This document shows, piece by piece, positions 42,917-52,646 of a DNA stretch of 64,000 bases. The translations under genes and the position numbers were made by a program. Origin of the DNA: an uncultured Paracoccus sp. (lineage in GTDB: Bacteria; Pseudomonadota; Alphaproteobacteria; Rhodobacterales; Rhodobacteraceae); NCBI RefSeq assembly GCF_947487305.1, contig NZ_CANKWH010000009.1:62001-126000 (forward strand), read 5' to 3'. The notes beneath the pieces are model-generated. The model worked only from the letters and a program-made list of their open reading frames with translations, ran no database searches and was not told where the DNA came from. How positions within the stretch are numbered: position 1 is the first letter of the stretch; the number at the start of each line of letters is the position of its first letter.

Positions 42917-44308
42917 ATGAACGCGATGAACAGACGCCCCGGATCATCCCCCTACGATCCCCTCTATGACCCGATGACCGCGCCGGCTCTGGGGCCACGC
43001 AGCGACTATTGCCCGACCTACTGGATCGGCACCGCCGGTCCTTCCCCCGAGGCCGATGGCCCGGTCAGTGGCGACATGGACGTGGACGTGGCGGTGATCG
43101 GCTCGGGCTATACCGGCCTCTCGACCGCGATCCACCTGGCCAAGATGCACGGCATCAAGGCCACCGTGCTCGAGGCCAATGGCGTCGCCTTCGGCTGCTC
43201 GACCCGCAATGGCGGCCAGGCGCAGATCAGTTCCGGCCGGCTGAAGCGCAGCCAGTGGATCGCCCGCTGGGGCCTCGACGTGGCGCAGGGTCTCCATGCC
43301 GAGATCACCGAGGCGTTCGACCTGTTCCGTGGCCTCATCCGCGACCACGCCATCGACTGCGAGCCGCAGGACGGCGGGCATTACTACATCGCCCACAAGG
43401 CCTCGGCCATGCCGGCGCTGGACAGCGAAACCCGCCTTCTGAACGACACCTTCGGCTATGGCGCCCGGATGCTGTCCCGCGACGAGCTGCACCAGACCGT
43501 CGCCCGCGACATGGAGGCGCATGGCGCCATGTGGGAGCCTGACGGTACCGGCATCCATGCGGCGAAACTGGCCTTCGGCTACCTGCGCATCGCCCGCGAG
43601 TTGGGCGCCAAGGTTCATACCGACAGCCCGGTGACGGGGTGGCAGCTGAAGAACGGCATCCACCACCTGCGCACCCCGGGCGGCACGGTCCGCGCCCGCC
43701 GCGTGGCGGTGGCCACCGCTGCCTATGCCCCCCGCAGCCTGCATCCGCGGCTCAGGGACCGGCTCATGCCGATCATGTCGAACAGCGTCGTGACCCGCGT
43801 GCTGACCCCCGCCGAGCTTGACTCGGTCGGTATCCGGAAGCTCTCGCCGCTGACCGATACGCGCACGCTCCGCCACTACTACAGGCTTCTGCCCGACAAC
43901 CGCCTACAGATCGGTTCGCGCGCCGCCATCACCGGCCGCGACGCCGCCAACCCGGCGCATCTCGCGGCCCTGCGCGAGGGCATGGCCCGCAAGTTCCCCG
44001 CCCTGCGCGGGATCGAGCTGGATTACAGCTGGTGGGGCTGGGTCGATGTCAGCCATGACATGATGCCCCGGATCACCGGCCTGCCCGATCTTCCCGGCGC
44101 CTTCTACGCGCTCGGCTATGGCGGCAATGGCGTCATGTATTCCGCCATGGCCGGTCGCCGCATGGCCCAGCTGGTCGCCGGGGAAGCCGTGCCAAACCTG
44201 CCGATCTTCAATTCCGAATTGCCGCATGAGGGCTGGAAAACGCCCTTCCGACGGCTCGGCCAATGGGGCCTCTACCACCTCTACCATTATCGCGACGAAC
44301 GCAAATAA
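42917..44308 (+). CDS. tauY: Taurine dehydrogenase large subunit, FAD-dependent
   Basis: This 463-aa protein is a DAO-type flavoprotein. The dinucleotide motif VIGSGYTGLSTAIHLA lies at 60-75 with G62/G64/G67, followed by the acidic EANGVAFGCSTRNGGQ region that contacts FAD. The C-terminal half shows the FAD-contact GAFYALGYGGNGVMYSAMAGRRMAQLVAG. Taurine dehydrogenase oxidises the amino group of taurine to give sulfoacetaldehyde and ammonia, with electrons probably passed to cytochrome c. The neighbouring xsc that uses sulfoacetaldehyde strongly supports this substrate. Its start at 42917 is the first of two nearby ATGs; the second is at 42926. Confidence 0.82.
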   Translation: MNAMNRRPGSSPYDPLYDPMTAPALGPRSDYCPTYWIGTAGPSPEADGPVSGDMDVDVAVIGSGYTGLSTAIHLAKMHGIKATVLEANGVAFGCSTRNGGQAQISSGRLKRSQWIARWGLDVAQGLHAEITEAFDLFRGLIRDHAIDCEPQDGGHYYIAHKASAMPALDSETRLLNDTFGYGARMLSRDELHQTVARDMEAHGAMWEPDGTGIHAAKLAFGYLRIARELGAKVHTDSPVTGWQLKNGIHHLRTPGGTVRARRVAVATAAYAPRSLHPRLRDRLMPIMSNSVVTRVLTPAELDSVGIRKLSPLTDTRTLRHYYRLLPDNRLQIGSRAAITGRDAANPAHLAALREGMARKFPALRGIELDYSWWGWVDVSHDMMPRITGLPDLPGAFYALGYGGNGVMYSAMAGRRMAQLVAGEAVPNLPIFNSELPHEGWKTPFRRLGQWGLYHLYHYRDERK

Positions 44309-44320
44309 GGAGCGACACCG

Positions 44321-46102
44321 ATGAAAATGACCACTGAAGAAGCCTTCGTCAAAGTCCTGCAGATGCATGGCATCGAACATGCCTTCGGCATCATCGGGTC
44401 GGCGATGATGCCCGTCTCGGACCTGTTCCCCAAGGCCGGGATCACCTTCTGGGACTGCGCACACGAGACCAATGCCGGGCTGATGGCCGATGGCTTCACC
44501 CGCTCGACCGGCAAGATGTCCATGGCGATCGCGCAGAACGGCCCCGGCGTCACCGGCTTCGTCACCCCGATCAAGACCGCCTACTGGAATCACACGCCGC
44601 TGCTGCTGGTGACACCGCAGGCGGCCAACAAGACCATCGGCCAGGGCGGTTTCCAGGAGATGGAGCAGATGCGCCTGTTTGCCGACAGCGTCTGCTACCA
44701 GGAAGAAGTGCGCGACGCGAGCCGCATCCCCGAGGTGCTGAACCGCGTCATCATGCAGGCCTGGCGCAACTCGGCCCCGGCGCAGATGAACATTCCGCGC
44801 GACATGTGGACGCAAGTCATCGACGTGGACCTGCCGCAGGTCGTGGCCTTCGAACGCCCCTCGGGCGGCGAGGACGCGGTGGCCGAGGCCGCCAGGCTGT
44901 TGAGCGAGGCGAAATTCCCGGTGATCCTCTCGGGCGCGGGCGTGGTCCTGTCGGGCGCGATCCCGGATCTGGCGAAACTGGCCGAGCGTCTGGATGCCCC
45001 GGTCGCCTCGAACTACCAGCACAATGACAGTTTCCCCGGCTCGCATCCGCTGGCGGTGGGCCCGCTGGGGTATAACGGCTCGAAGGCCGCGATGGAGTTG
45101 ATCGCCAAGGCCGATGTGGTTCTGGCGCTTGGCACACGGTTGAACCCGTTCTCGACCCTGCCGGGCTATGGCATCGACTACTGGCCGAAAGAGGCCAGGA
45201 TCATCCAGGTCGATATCAATGCCGACCGGATCGGTCTGACCAAGAAGGTCACAGTGGGCATCCAGGGCGATGCGGCCAAGGTCGCGCGCGGGATTCTGGC
45301 GCAGCTTTCGCCGGGTGCCGGCGATGCCGGCCGGGCCGAGCGCAAGGCACTGGTCGCGCAGACCAAATCGCGTTGGGCGCAGGAACTGTCGAGCCTCGAC
45401 CACGAACAGGACGATCCCGGCACCGAGTGGAATGCCGAGGCCCGCACCCGCGATGCCGGGCTGATGTCGCCGCGTCAGGCCTGGCGCGCGATCATGCAGG
45501 CGGTTCCGGCCGAGGCCATCGTCTCCTCGGATATCGGCAACAACTGCGCCATCGGCAACGCCTATCCCAGCTTCGAGAAGGGCCGGAAATACCTCGCGCC
45601 GGGCCTCTTCGGTCCCTGCGGCTATGGTTTCCCCTCGATCCTCGGCGCCAAGATCGGCAACCCGGAGACCCCGGTGATCGGCTTTGCCGGTGACGGCGCC
45701 TTCGGCATCTCGATGAACGAGATGACCGCCTGTGGCCGCGACGACTGGCCGGCGATCACCATGGTGATCTTCCGCAACTACCAGTGGGGCGCGGAAAAGC
45801 GGAACACGACGCTGTGGTATTCGAACAACTTCGTCGGCACCGAACTGGACCGCGACACCTCCTATGCCGGCATTGCCCGGGCCTGCGGCGTCCACGGGGT
45901 TCAGGTCAGCTCGACCGAGGAACTGACCCATGCGCTGCACGAGGCGGTTGATCGGCAGATGAAGTCGGGCGAAACCACCTTCATCGAGGTTCTTCTGAAC
46001 CAGGAGCTGGGCGAGCCCTTCCGCCGCGATGCGATGAAGAAGCCCGTCAGTGTCGCCGGGATCAGCGCCAGCGACATGCGCCCGCAAAAAGGCGCGGCCT
46101 GA
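44321..46102 (+). CDS. xsc: Sulfoacetaldehyde acetyltransferase
   Basis: This 593-aa thiamine-diphosphate enzyme has the Xsc-specific start MTTEEAFVKVLQMHGIEHAFGIIGSAMMPVSDLFPKAGI and the HETNAGLMADG glutamate region. The C-terminal TPP/Mg site reads GDGAFGISMNEMTACGRDDW...NYQWGAEKRN. It converts sulfoacetaldehyde and phosphate to acetyl phosphate and sulfite, the desulfonation step of taurine degradation. It starts 12 bp after tauY with a GGAGCGACACC ribosome site. Length equals that of characterised Xsc proteins (about 590 aa). Confidence 0.97.
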   Translation: MKMTTEEAFVKVLQMHGIEHAFGIIGSAMMPVSDLFPKAGITFWDCAHETNAGLMADGFTRSTGKMSMAIAQNGPGVTGFVTPIKTAYWNHTPLLLVTPQAANKTIGQGGFQEMEQMRLFADSVCYQEEVRDASRIPEVLNRVIMQAWRNSAPAQMNIPRDMWTQVIDVDLPQVVAFERPSGGEDAVAEAARLLSEAKFPVILSGAGVVLSGAIPDLAKLAERLDAPVASNYQHNDSFPGSHPLAVGPLGYNGSKAAMELIAKADVVLALGTRLNPFSTLPGYGIDYWPKEARIIQVDINADRIGLTKKVTVGIQGDAAKVARGILAQLSPGAGDAGRAERKALVAQTKSRWAQELSSLDHEQDDPGTEWNAEARTRDAGLMSPRQAWRAIMQAVPAEAIVSSDIGNNCAIGNAYPSFEKGRKYLAPGLFGPCGYGFPSILGAKIGNPETPVIGFAGDGAFGISMNEMTACGRDDWPAITMVIFRNYQWGAEKRNTTLWYSNNFVGTELDRDTSYAGIARACGVHGVQVSSTEELTHALHEAVDRQMKSGETTFIEVLLNQELGEPFRRDAMKKPVSVAGISASDMRPQKGAA

Positions 46103-46112
46103 CCAAGCCTCT

Positions 46113-46138
46113 GCCCGGCGGCGCAGCCGTCGCCGGGC
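46113..46138. repeat. Inverted repeat (hairpin) between xsc and the YeiH-like gene
   Basis: GCCCGGCG (46113-46120) and CGCCGGGC (46131-46138) form an 8-bp GC-only stem around a 10-base loop. No T-run follows, so it is more likely an RNA processing or stability element than a terminator. Confidence 0.45.
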
Positions 46139-46160
46139 AATGATCCTGCAGGAGAGTTCC

Positions 46161-47183
46161 ATGGCCAGCATCGACATGCGTCTGCCCAAGATCGAGACAC
46201 TCAAACCCTACTTCCCCGGCTTTGCCATCTCGGTGCTCGTCGCCGTCAGCGCGCAATTCCTGTCCGATCACTACGGCGCCCCGGCGATGCTGCTGGCGCT
46301 GCTCTTGGGGCTGGCGCTGAACTTCCTCGCCGAAGAGGGCACCCGCACCGCGCCGGGGATCGGGTTCACCGCCCGCACCGTCCTTCGCCTTGGCGTGGCG
46401 CTGCTGGGGGCGCGGATCAGCGTCGAGATGCTGGCCGAGCTTGGTGGCCCGGCCATCGCGCTGGTCATCGCCGGGGTGGTGCTGACCATCGGCTTCGCGC
46501 TTCTGGTCACGCGCTTCGTCGGGCGCAGCTGGAGGTTCGCGCTGCTGACCGGCGGCTCGGTGGCGATCTGCGGTGCCTCGGCCGCCATGGCCATCGCCGC
46601 CGTCCTGCCCAAGCACGAGAAATCCGAACGCGATCTGGTCTTCACCGTGCTGTCGGTCACAGTCCTCTCGACCGTGGCCATGGTGCTTTACCCGATGATC
46701 GCGCAGGTGTTTCACCTCGATGACCGCGACGCCGGGGTGTTCCTCGGCGGTACCATCCATGACGTGGCGCAGGTGGTGGGCGCGGGCTTCTCGATCAGCC
46801 CCGAGGCCGGCGAGACCGCTACGCTGGTCAAGCTGATCCGGGTGTCGATGCTGGCACCGGTGGTGCTGTGCTTCTCGCTGGCGATGCGTCAGATGGGGCT
46901 GGCCGATCTCAGCCAGGGCAGGAAACCGCCGCTGCTGCCGGGCTTCGTCATCGGCTTTCTGGTGCTGGCGGGGGCCAATTCCTTTGGCCTGATCCCGCAG
47001 GTGGTGGCCGATGCCGCCGGTGCGCTCAGCCGTTGGGCGCTGCTCATTGCCATCGCCGCCGTCGGCATCAAGACCTCGCTGGCGCGGATGCTCGAGGTCG
47101 GAACCGGCGCGATCCTGCTGCTGGTCGCCGAAACCGTCTTCCTCGGCGGCTTCGTTGTCACCGGCCTGCATTTCCTCGGCTGA
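46161..47183 (+). CDS. YeiH/UPF0324-family putative sulfur-anion exporter
   Basis: This 340-aa protein has about 10 transmembrane helices with YeiH (COG2855) motifs: ALLLGLALNFLAE, ARTVLRLGVALLGARISVEMLAELGG, LLTGGSVAICGASAAMAIAAVLP, GVFLGGTIHDVAQVVGAGFS and LIRVSMLAPVVL. The TIHDVAQVVGAG stretch is diagnostic. Members accompany xsc in many sulfonate-degrading clusters and are proposed to export sulfite or sulfate made during desulfonation. The ATG at 46161 follows CAGGAGAG. The preceding frame open from 46050 overlaps xsc and is not used. Confidence 0.85.
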   Translation: MASIDMRLPKIETLKPYFPGFAISVLVAVSAQFLSDHYGAPAMLLALLLGLALNFLAEEGTRTAPGIGFTARTVLRLGVALLGARISVEMLAELGGPAIALVIAGVVLTIGFALLVTRFVGRSWRFALLTGGSVAICGASAAMAIAAVLPKHEKSERDLVFTVLSVTVLSTVAMVLYPMIAQVFHLDDRDAGVFLGGTIHDVAQVVGAGFSISPEAGETATLVKLIRVSMLAPVVLCFSLAMRQMGLADLSQGRKPPLLPGFVIGFLVLAGANSFGLIPQVVADAAGALSRWALLIAIAAVGIKTSLARMLEVGTGAILLLVAETVFLGGFVVTGLHFLG

Positions 47184-47228
47184 CGCCGCCGCCCCCAGAT
47201 TGGTCCCTCCCCCGAAAGGCCCCCAGCC

Positions 47229-48218
47229 ATGAAACCGCTCGATCGCATCTTCGAGACCGCCCGCAGCGCGCCGCGACACATCATCCTGCCCGAGGGCGAT
47301 GACCCCCGCGTGGCCGAAGCCGCCGCCCGGCTGGTCTCTGAAGGGCTGGCGCAGATCACGCTGATGAACGGCCCCGACCTGCCCGGTGTCACCCCGCTGA
47401 GCCCGTCCGAGGCCCCGGATCTGGTGGAATTGTCCGAGCACTGGCACCAGCAGCGCGCCGCCAAGGGCATGACCGCCGAGCGGGCGCTGGCCGAAATGCG
47501 CAACCCGATCCGGCAAGCGGCGATGCGGGTGCATCTGGGTCAGGCGGATGGCACGGTCGGCGGCGCGGTGGCCACCACCGCCGATACCGTCCGCGCCGCC
47601 CTGCAGGTGATCGGCCGCGCCCCCGATGCGGCGCTGGTCTCAAGCTTTTTCCTGATGCTCTCCTGCGGCCCCTCGGCCCCGATCAAGGGCGGCATGATCT
47701 TCGCCGATTGCGGGCTGATCATCGATCCGGATGCGAAAGAACTCGCCGGCATCGCCCGTTCGGCAGCAGCGTCCTGCCAGCAATTGCTGGGCGAAACGCC
47801 ACGGGTCGCGCTGCTCAGCTTCTCGACGGCGGGATCGGCCGACCACCACAGCCTTGGGAAGATCCGCGAGGCGCTGGCGCTGATCCGCGCCGCCGATCCC
47901 GATCTCGAGGTCGATGGCGAGTTGCAGTTCGACGCCGCGCTGGACGATGCCATCCGGGCGAAAAAGGCCCCGGGCAGCCGGCTCTCGGGCCGGCCGAACG
48001 TGTTCATCTTCCCCGATCTCGCCTCGGGCAATATCGGCTACAAGATCGCCCAACGCCTCGGCGGCCTGACCGCCATCGGCCCGATCCTGCAGGGCCTCGC
48101 CCGCCCCGCCAACGACCTGTCGCGCGGCGCCTCGGTCGATGACATCATCGCCGCCACGGCAGTCACCGCCGCGCAGGTCGCCCCCGCGCCTCAGCGGTTC
48201 AGCGTGTCGACCGGGTAG
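47229..48218 (+). CDS. pta: Phosphate acetyltransferase
   Basis: This 329-aa protein is a Pta of the short kind without the N-terminal DRTGG extension. It starts [36 protein letters not shown] and carries [56 protein letters not shown] and the C-terminal [24 protein letters not shown]. It turns the acetyl phosphate from Xsc into acetyl-CoA, which closes the taurine pathway. It lies 45 bp after the exporter. Its last 28 bases overlap the end of the lrp gene on the other strand, so no terminator fits between them. Confidence 0.95.
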   Translation: MKPLDRIFETARSAPRHIILPEGDDPRVAEAAARLVSEGLAQITLMNGPDLPGVTPLSPSEAPDLVELSEHWHQQRAAKGMTAERALAEMRNPIRQAAMRVHLGQADGTVGGAVATTADTVRAALQVIGRAPDAALVSSFFLMLSCGPSAPIKGGMIFADCGLIIDPDAKELAGIARSAAASCQQLLGETPRVALLSFSTAGSADHHSLGKIREALALIRAADPDLEVDGELQFDAALDDAIRAKKAPGSRLSGRPNVFIFPDLASGNIGYKIAQRLGGLTAIGPILQGLARPANDLSRGASVDDIIAATAVTAAQVAPAPQRFSVSTG

Positions 48219-48664
48219 GCGGTGGTGAACTTCATCCGCTCCATGGCGAAATGCGAGGTGACGTTCTTCAGCGGCACCGCATCGGTCAGCCGCTTGTAGA
48301 GCCCGTCAAAGGCCGACATGTCCGAGATCGCGACGCGCAGCAGATAGTCCATCTCGCCGGCCATGCGATAAACCTCCATGATCTCGGGGATCGCCGCCAC
48401 CGCACGCCCGAAAGCCTCGCGCCATTCGGCCGAATGGTCCGCCGCCTCGATGCCGACGAAGACCGTCAGCCCGAAACCCAGCTTGGCCGGATCGGCCAGT
48501 GCCACCCGCCCGGTCAGGATGCCGGCGCTTTCCAGCTTCTGGATGCGCTTCCAGCAAGGCGTCTGCGAAAGCCCGGCCTTATCGGCGATCTGCGCGATCG
48601 GCAGGGTGGCATCGTTCATCAGCTCGGTGACGATCTTGCGGTCGATCAGGTCGAGGTCCGTCAT
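48191..48664 (-). CDS. Lrp/AsnC-family transcriptional regulator
   Basis: This 157-aa protein has an N-terminal winged helix ([47 protein letters not shown], where the CWKRI recognition helix is typical). A RAM ligand domain with [48 protein letters not shown] follows. Effector unknown; an amino acid, possibly a taurine-related one, would be usual. Its stop lies within the end of pta (convergent). It is divergent from the sulfate-transport operon 333 bp away and may control it. Confidence 0.92.
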   Translation of the reverse strand: MTDLDLIDRKIVTELMNDATLPIAQIADKAGLSQTPCWKRIQKLESAGILTGRVALADPAKLGFGLTVFVGIEAADHSAEWREAFGRAVAAIPEIMEVYRMAGEMDYLLRVAISDMSAFDGLYKRLTDAVPLKNVTSHFAMERMKFTTAYPVDTLNR

Positions 48665-48997
48665 CGCGGTCGCAGCCTTTCCGGGGCATTTGGTTGCGAC
48701 GCCGAGGATGCACCAAACTGGATAAATGTCTACCAGATTAATCGTCTATCTTGGGGCGATCTAAGCTCGACTTTGTTTCGACGTGATATTTTGGGAACCG
48801 GCCCTGCCCTCTCGTGGACCGTGCGCAACCTCGCTGGAGAAAAATCTTCTCTTTTCACGACCAAAATAGCCGTGAATTTTCCGTTGCAATACTCGACTTA
48901 CCCTGTCGTTATTACGGTGAATAGAGGCGGAAGTCGGCAGACCTGCCCCGCCCCCAACACCCGGCTGCACGTCTCGCAGTCACCCAAGGAGAAGTTC
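48665..48997. other. Divergent regulatory region between lrp and the sulfate ABC operon
   Basis: This 333-bp non-coding region is rich in A and T compared with its neighbours, notably at 48,720-48,910. A possible weak promoter for the plus-strand operon is TTGCAA at 48884-48889 with CGTTAT at 48907-48912 (17-bp spacing). An A/T-rich run near 48,730-48,750 could be an Lrp-type operator. A CAAGGAGAAG ribosome site precedes the binding-protein ATG at 48998. I saw no gene or hairpin that stood out. Confidence 0.45.
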
Positions 48998-50080
48998 ATG
49001 TTCGTCACGACCCCGCTTGCAGGCACGCCTACCGCGCAACAGCCGATTGCCGCAGCCCGCCGGCTGACCTTCCTGTCGGGCCACAGCACCCTGCGCGGCA
49101 CGCTGTCGGCGCTGGCCCTCGCCCTGATCGGCCTCGGCGCTGCCCCCGCCCCGGTCCATGCCGAGACCCTGCTGAATGTCAGCTATGACCCGACCCGCGA
49201 GCTCTACCGCGAGTTCAACGAGGTCTTTGCCAAGTGGTGGACCGATCAGGGCAACGAGGCCCCGACCATCGAGGCCAGCCATGGCGGCTCTGGCGCGCAG
49301 GCCCGCGCGGTGATCGACGGGCTCGAGGCGCAGGTCGTGACGCTGGCGCTTGCCTCGGACATCGACAAGATCGCCGAGGCGGGCAAGCTGCCGGCCGATT
49401 GGCAGTCGAAGCTGCCGCACAACTCCTCGCCCTATACCTCGACCATCGTGTTTCTGGTGCGTGAGGGCAATCCGAAGGGCCTCAAGGACTGGGGCGATCT
49501 GGTCAACGAGGGCGTCGAGGTGATCACCCCCAACCCGAAAACCTCGGGCGGGGCGCGCTGGAACTATCTCGCGGCCTGGGCCTGGGCCGAGAAGAACGGG
49601 CAGGACCCGCAGGAGTTCGTGGGCAAACTTTTCAAGAACGTGCCGGTGCTGGACAGCGGCGCCCGCGGCGCGACCACGACCTTCGCGCAGCGCGGCATCG
49701 GTGACGTTCTGCTGGCCTGGGAGAACGAGGCCTATCTGGCGCTGAAGGAACTGGGCGAGGATCAGTTCGACATCGTCGTGCCCTCGGTCAGCGTGCTGGC
49801 AGAGCCGCCGGTGGCGCTGGTGGAAGGCAACATCAAGAACGACGAGCAGCGCAAGCTGGCCGATGGCTATCTGAACTTCCTCTATTCGCCCGAGGGTCAG
49901 GCGCTGGCCTACAAGCATTTCTACCGGGCCTGGGACGATTCGGCCGCCAACCCCGAAGACGTGGCGCGTTTCCCCGAGCTGGAACTGGTCGGCATCGATC
50001 ATTTCGGCGGCTGGTCCAAGGCGCAGCCCGAGCATTTCGGTGACGGCGGCATCTTCGACCAGATCTATGTGCCGAAGTGA
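48998..50080 (+). CDS. Sulfate/thiosulfate ABC transporter periplasmic binding protein
   Basis: This 360-aa protein has the sulfate-binding family marks: [54 protein letters not shown] (the SHGGSGxQARxVxDGLxADVVTLA motif), a [24 protein letters not shown] stretch and [19 protein letters not shown]. The signal peptide is unusual: about 33 polar residues precede the hydrophobic part ([20 protein letters not shown], cleavage at about 55). It delivers sulfate to CysTW. The name would be sbp or cysP; sequence alone does not separate them. Confidence 0.9.
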   Translation: MFVTTPLAGTPTAQQPIAAARRLTFLSGHSTLRGTLSALALALIGLGAAPAPVHAETLLNVSYDPTRELYREFNEVFAKWWTDQGNEAPTIEASHGGSGAQARAVIDGLEAQVVTLALASDIDKIAEAGKLPADWQSKLPHNSSPYTSTIVFLVREGNPKGLKDWGDLVNEGVEVITPNPKTSGGARWNYLAAWAWAEKNGQDPQEFVGKLFKNVPVLDSGARGATTTFAQRGIGDVLLAWENEAYLALKELGEDQFDIVVPSVSVLAEPPVALVEGNIKNDEQRKLADGYLNFLYSPEGQALAYKHFYRAWDDSAANPEDVARFPELELVGIDHFGGWSKAQPEHFGDGGIFDQIYVPK

Positions 50081-50088
50081 GATCCGGG

Positions 50089-50925
50089 ATGCGCAGCCCC
50101 CTCATCCACCGCTCCCCCATGCCCGGCCTTGGCCTCAGCATGGGGATCACCCTGACCATGCTGTCGCTGGTCGTGCTTCTGCCCATCGGCGCCCTTCTGC
50201 TGAAGGGCGCCAGCTTCGGCGCCGGCAATATCTGGGAAACGGTGAACCGCGAGCGTATCTGGGCGGCGCTGTTCCTGTCCTTCCGGCTGTCCTTCTTCGC
50301 GGCGCTGTTCAATCTGGTCTTCGGCACGCTGCTGGCCTGGGTGCTGGTGCGATACCGCTTTCCCGGTCGCCGCATCCTTGACGCCGCCGTTGACCTGCCC
50401 TTTGCCCTGCCGACCGCCGTCGCCGGCATTGCCCTGACGGCGCTTTACGCCCCGAACGGGCCTTTCGGTTCGCTGGCGGCGGCGGTCGGCTGGAAGATCG
50501 CCTATACGCAATGGGGCATTTTCATCGCCCTGATCTTCGTCGGCCTGCCCTTCGTCACCCGCACCGTCCAGCCGGTGGTCGAAGAGATCGAGCGCGAGGT
50601 GGAAGAAGCCTCGGCCACGCTTGGCGCCAGCCGGTTCCACACGCTGCGCCGGGTGATCCTGCCGATGCTGATGCCCGCCGCCCTGACCGGCTTTGCGCTG
50701 TCCTTGGCCCGAGCCGTCGGCGAATATGGCAGCGTCATCTTCATCGCCGGGAACATCCCGCTGAAGACCGAGATCGCGCCGCTGCTGATCGTCATCCAGT
50801 TGGAGGAATTCAACTATGACGCCGCCGCCGCCATCGGCATCGCCATGCTGCTGATCAGCTTTGCGATCCTTCTGGTCATCAATCTCATCCAGGTCTGGAG
50901 CCGCCGGAGGATTGGCTATGTCTGA
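50089..50925 (+). CDS. cysT: Sulfate ABC transporter permease CysT
   Basis: This 278-aa protein has six hydrophobic segments and the permease EAA-type motif EEIEREVEEASATLGASRFHTLRRVILPMLMPAALTGFALSLARAVGEYGSV, where the LxRAxGEYGSV stretch is typical of CysT/CysU. LPFALPTAVAGIALTALY matches the family's third helix region. I chose the ATG at 50089; a GTG at 50077, overlapping the previous stop, is also possible. It overlaps cysW by 8 bp and forms one operon with its neighbours. Confidence 0.92.
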   Translation: MRSPLIHRSPMPGLGLSMGITLTMLSLVVLLPIGALLLKGASFGAGNIWETVNRERIWAALFLSFRLSFFAALFNLVFGTLLAWVLVRYRFPGRRILDAAVDLPFALPTAVAGIALTALYAPNGPFGSLAAAVGWKIAYTQWGIFIALIFVGLPFVTRTVQPVVEEIEREVEEASATLGASRFHTLRRVILPMLMPAALTGFALSLARAVGEYGSVIFIAGNIPLKTEIAPLLIVIQLEEFNYDAAAAIGIAMLLISFAILLVINLIQVWSRRRIGYV

Positions 50926-51781
50926 TGCAACCACGGGCAAGTTCCGTTCTGCCACCGAGGAAGCCCCGCTGGCCCGTTGGGCCCTGATCGGCCTTGCCGT
51001 GCTGGGCCTCGGCATCCTGGTCGCTGCGCCGCTGATCGCGGTCTTCGCCGAGGCGCTGGCGCAAGGATGGAAGGCCGCCGTCGCAAGTCTTGGCAATCGC
51101 GATGCGCAATCGGCGATCCGGCTGACGCTGATGATCGCCGCCATCGCCGTACCGCTGAACGCGGCCTTCGGCATCGCCGCTGCCTGGTTCATCACCAAGT
51201 TCGATTTCCGTGGAAAAGCCTTCCTCATCACCCTGATCGATCTACCCTTTTCGGTCTCTCCGGTGGTCGCTGGCCTCTGCATCGTGCTGATGTTCGGGAC
51301 CAACAGCCTGGTCGGCGGCTGGCTGGTGGCGCATGGCTATCCGATCGTCTTCGCGCTGCCCGGCATCGTGCTCGCCACGATGTTCATCACCTTTCCCTTC
51401 GTCGCGCGCGAGCTGATCCCGGTGATGATCGAACAGGGCCGCGCCGAAGAGGAAGCGGCACTGACCCTTGGTGCCACGGGCTGGCGGACCTTCTGGACCG
51501 TCACCCTGCCGAATATCCGGTGGGCACTTCTTTACGGGGTACTTCTGTGTAACGCCCGCGCCATGGGCGAGTTCGGCGCGGTCGCCGTCGTCTCGGGCAA
51601 GATCCGCGGCCAGACCGCGACCATGCCGATCACCATCGAGATGCTTTACAACGAATATCTCTCGGTCGCGGCCTTCAGCATGGCCGCCGTGCTGACCCTT
51701 CTCGCCCTTGTCACCCTCTTGCTGAAAACCGCGCTGGAGATCCGCCATGCCGATCAGCTTGCCTCAACCCGCCGTCACTAA
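50918..51781 (+). CDS. cysW: Sulfate ABC transporter permease CysW
   Basis: This 287-aa protein has six membrane helices and CysW motifs: [55 protein letters not shown] and [17 protein letters not shown]. The EAA loop reads [56 protein letters not shown]. Its end runs past the possible upstream start of cysA. The ATG at 50918 follows GGAGGATT. Confidence 0.93.
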   Translation: MSDATTGKFRSATEEAPLARWALIGLAVLGLGILVAAPLIAVFAEALAQGWKAAVASLGNRDAQSAIRLTLMIAAIAVPLNAAFGIAAAWFITKFDFRGKAFLITLIDLPFSVSPVVAGLCIVLMFGTNSLVGGWLVAHGYPIVFALPGIVLATMFITFPFVARELIPVMIEQGRAEEEAALTLGATGWRTFWTVTLPNIRWALLYGVLLCNARAMGEFGAVAVVSGKIRGQTATMPITIEMLYNEYLSVAAFSMAAVLTLLALVTLLLKTALEIRHADQLASTRRH

Positions 51782-51803
51782 GGACGCCACCAGGGACGCG
51801 ATC

Positions 51804-52523
51804 ATGGATATCGAAATCGACGAAATCTCGAAGGCCTTCGGCAGCGCCACCGCGCTGTCCCCGGTCTCGCTGGCGATCCCTTCGGGGGCGCTGGTGGCGC
51901 TCTTGGGACCTTCGGGCTCGGGCAAGACCACGCTCTTGCGCATCCTTGGCGGGCTGGAATTTCCGACCTCGGGGCGGGTCCTGTTCAACGGGCAGGATGC
52001 CACCGGCCTGACCGTGCAGGACCGCCGCGCGGGCTTCGTGTTCCAGTCCTATGCCCTCTTCCGGCACATGACGGTGTTCGAGAACATCGCCTATGGCCTT
52101 AACGCCCGCCCCCGCGCCAGCCGCCCGCCCAAGGCCGAGATCACCCGGCGCGTGACGAAGCTTCTGGACCTGATCCAGCTGCCCGAGATCGGCCACCGCT
52201 ATCCCAGCCAACTCTCCGGCGGTCAGCGCCAGCGCGTCGCGCTGGCCCGCGCGCTGGCGATCGAACCACGGATGCTGCTACTGGACGAGCCCTTCGGCGC
52301 GCTGGATGCGAAGGTCCGGAAGGAGTTGCGGCAGGGGCTGCGCGACATCCATGACGAGACCGGCCTGACCACGGTTTTCGTCACCCACGATCAGGAAGAG
52401 GCGATGGAACTGGCCGATCTGGTGGTGGTCATGTCGATGGGCCGGATCGAGCAGATCGGCAAGCCGCAGGACATCCGCGCCCGCCCCGCCTCCGCCTTCG
52501 TGCGCGATTTCGTCAGCGCCTGA
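51804..52523 (+). CDS. cysA: Sulfate ABC transporter ATPase CysA (short form)
   Basis: This 239-aa protein has Walker [10 protein letters not shown] (35-43), the signature [15 protein letters not shown], Walker [13 protein letters not shown] and the H-loop [21 protein letters not shown]. The start [14 protein letters not shown] fits the family; an ATG 57 bases upstream has a better ribosome site but overlaps cysW by 35 bp. CysA proteins usually have about 340 aa with a C-terminal TOBE-like regulatory domain. Here the protein stops at [13 protein letters not shown], so that domain is absent. A 12-bp hairpin follows the stop. Confidence 0.88.
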   Translation: MDIEIDEISKAFGSATALSPVSLAIPSGALVALLGPSGSGKTTLLRILGGLEFPTSGRVLFNGQDATGLTVQDRRAGFVFQSYALFRHMTVFENIAYGLNARPRASRPPKAEITRRVTKLLDLIQLPEIGHRYPSQLSGGQRQRVALARALAIEPRMLLLDEPFGALDAKVRKELRQGLRDIHDETGLTTVFVTHDQEEAMELADLVVVMSMGRIEQIGKPQDIRARPASAFVRDFVSA

Positions 52524-52548
52524 TGGCCGGTCCGGGCCGGTCCGAACG

Positions 52549-52581
52549 CAGCGGCTGCGCCCTGCCCAAGCGCAGCCGCTG
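52549..52581 (+). terminator. Probable terminator of the sulfate ABC operon
   Basis: A perfect 12-bp inverted repeat (52549-52560 and 52570-52581, core AGCGGCTGCGC/GCGCAGCCGCT) with a 9-base loop lies 26 bp after the cysA stop. It is followed by a weak T-containing tail (CCTTTGATGAATTT), so it could be an intrinsic terminator with imperfect tail. Confidence 0.6.
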
Positions 52582-52646
52582 GCCTTTGATGAATTTCTGT
52601 TGTTATCCTCTGCGGTAGATCCAACGACCTGTTTAGCCATCACCCC

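Noticed and set aside
41026..42918. A 630-aa minus-strand frame over tauM and tauX
   Set aside because: It is composed mostly of H/D/G/Q repeats caused by the reverse complement of membrane-protein codons.
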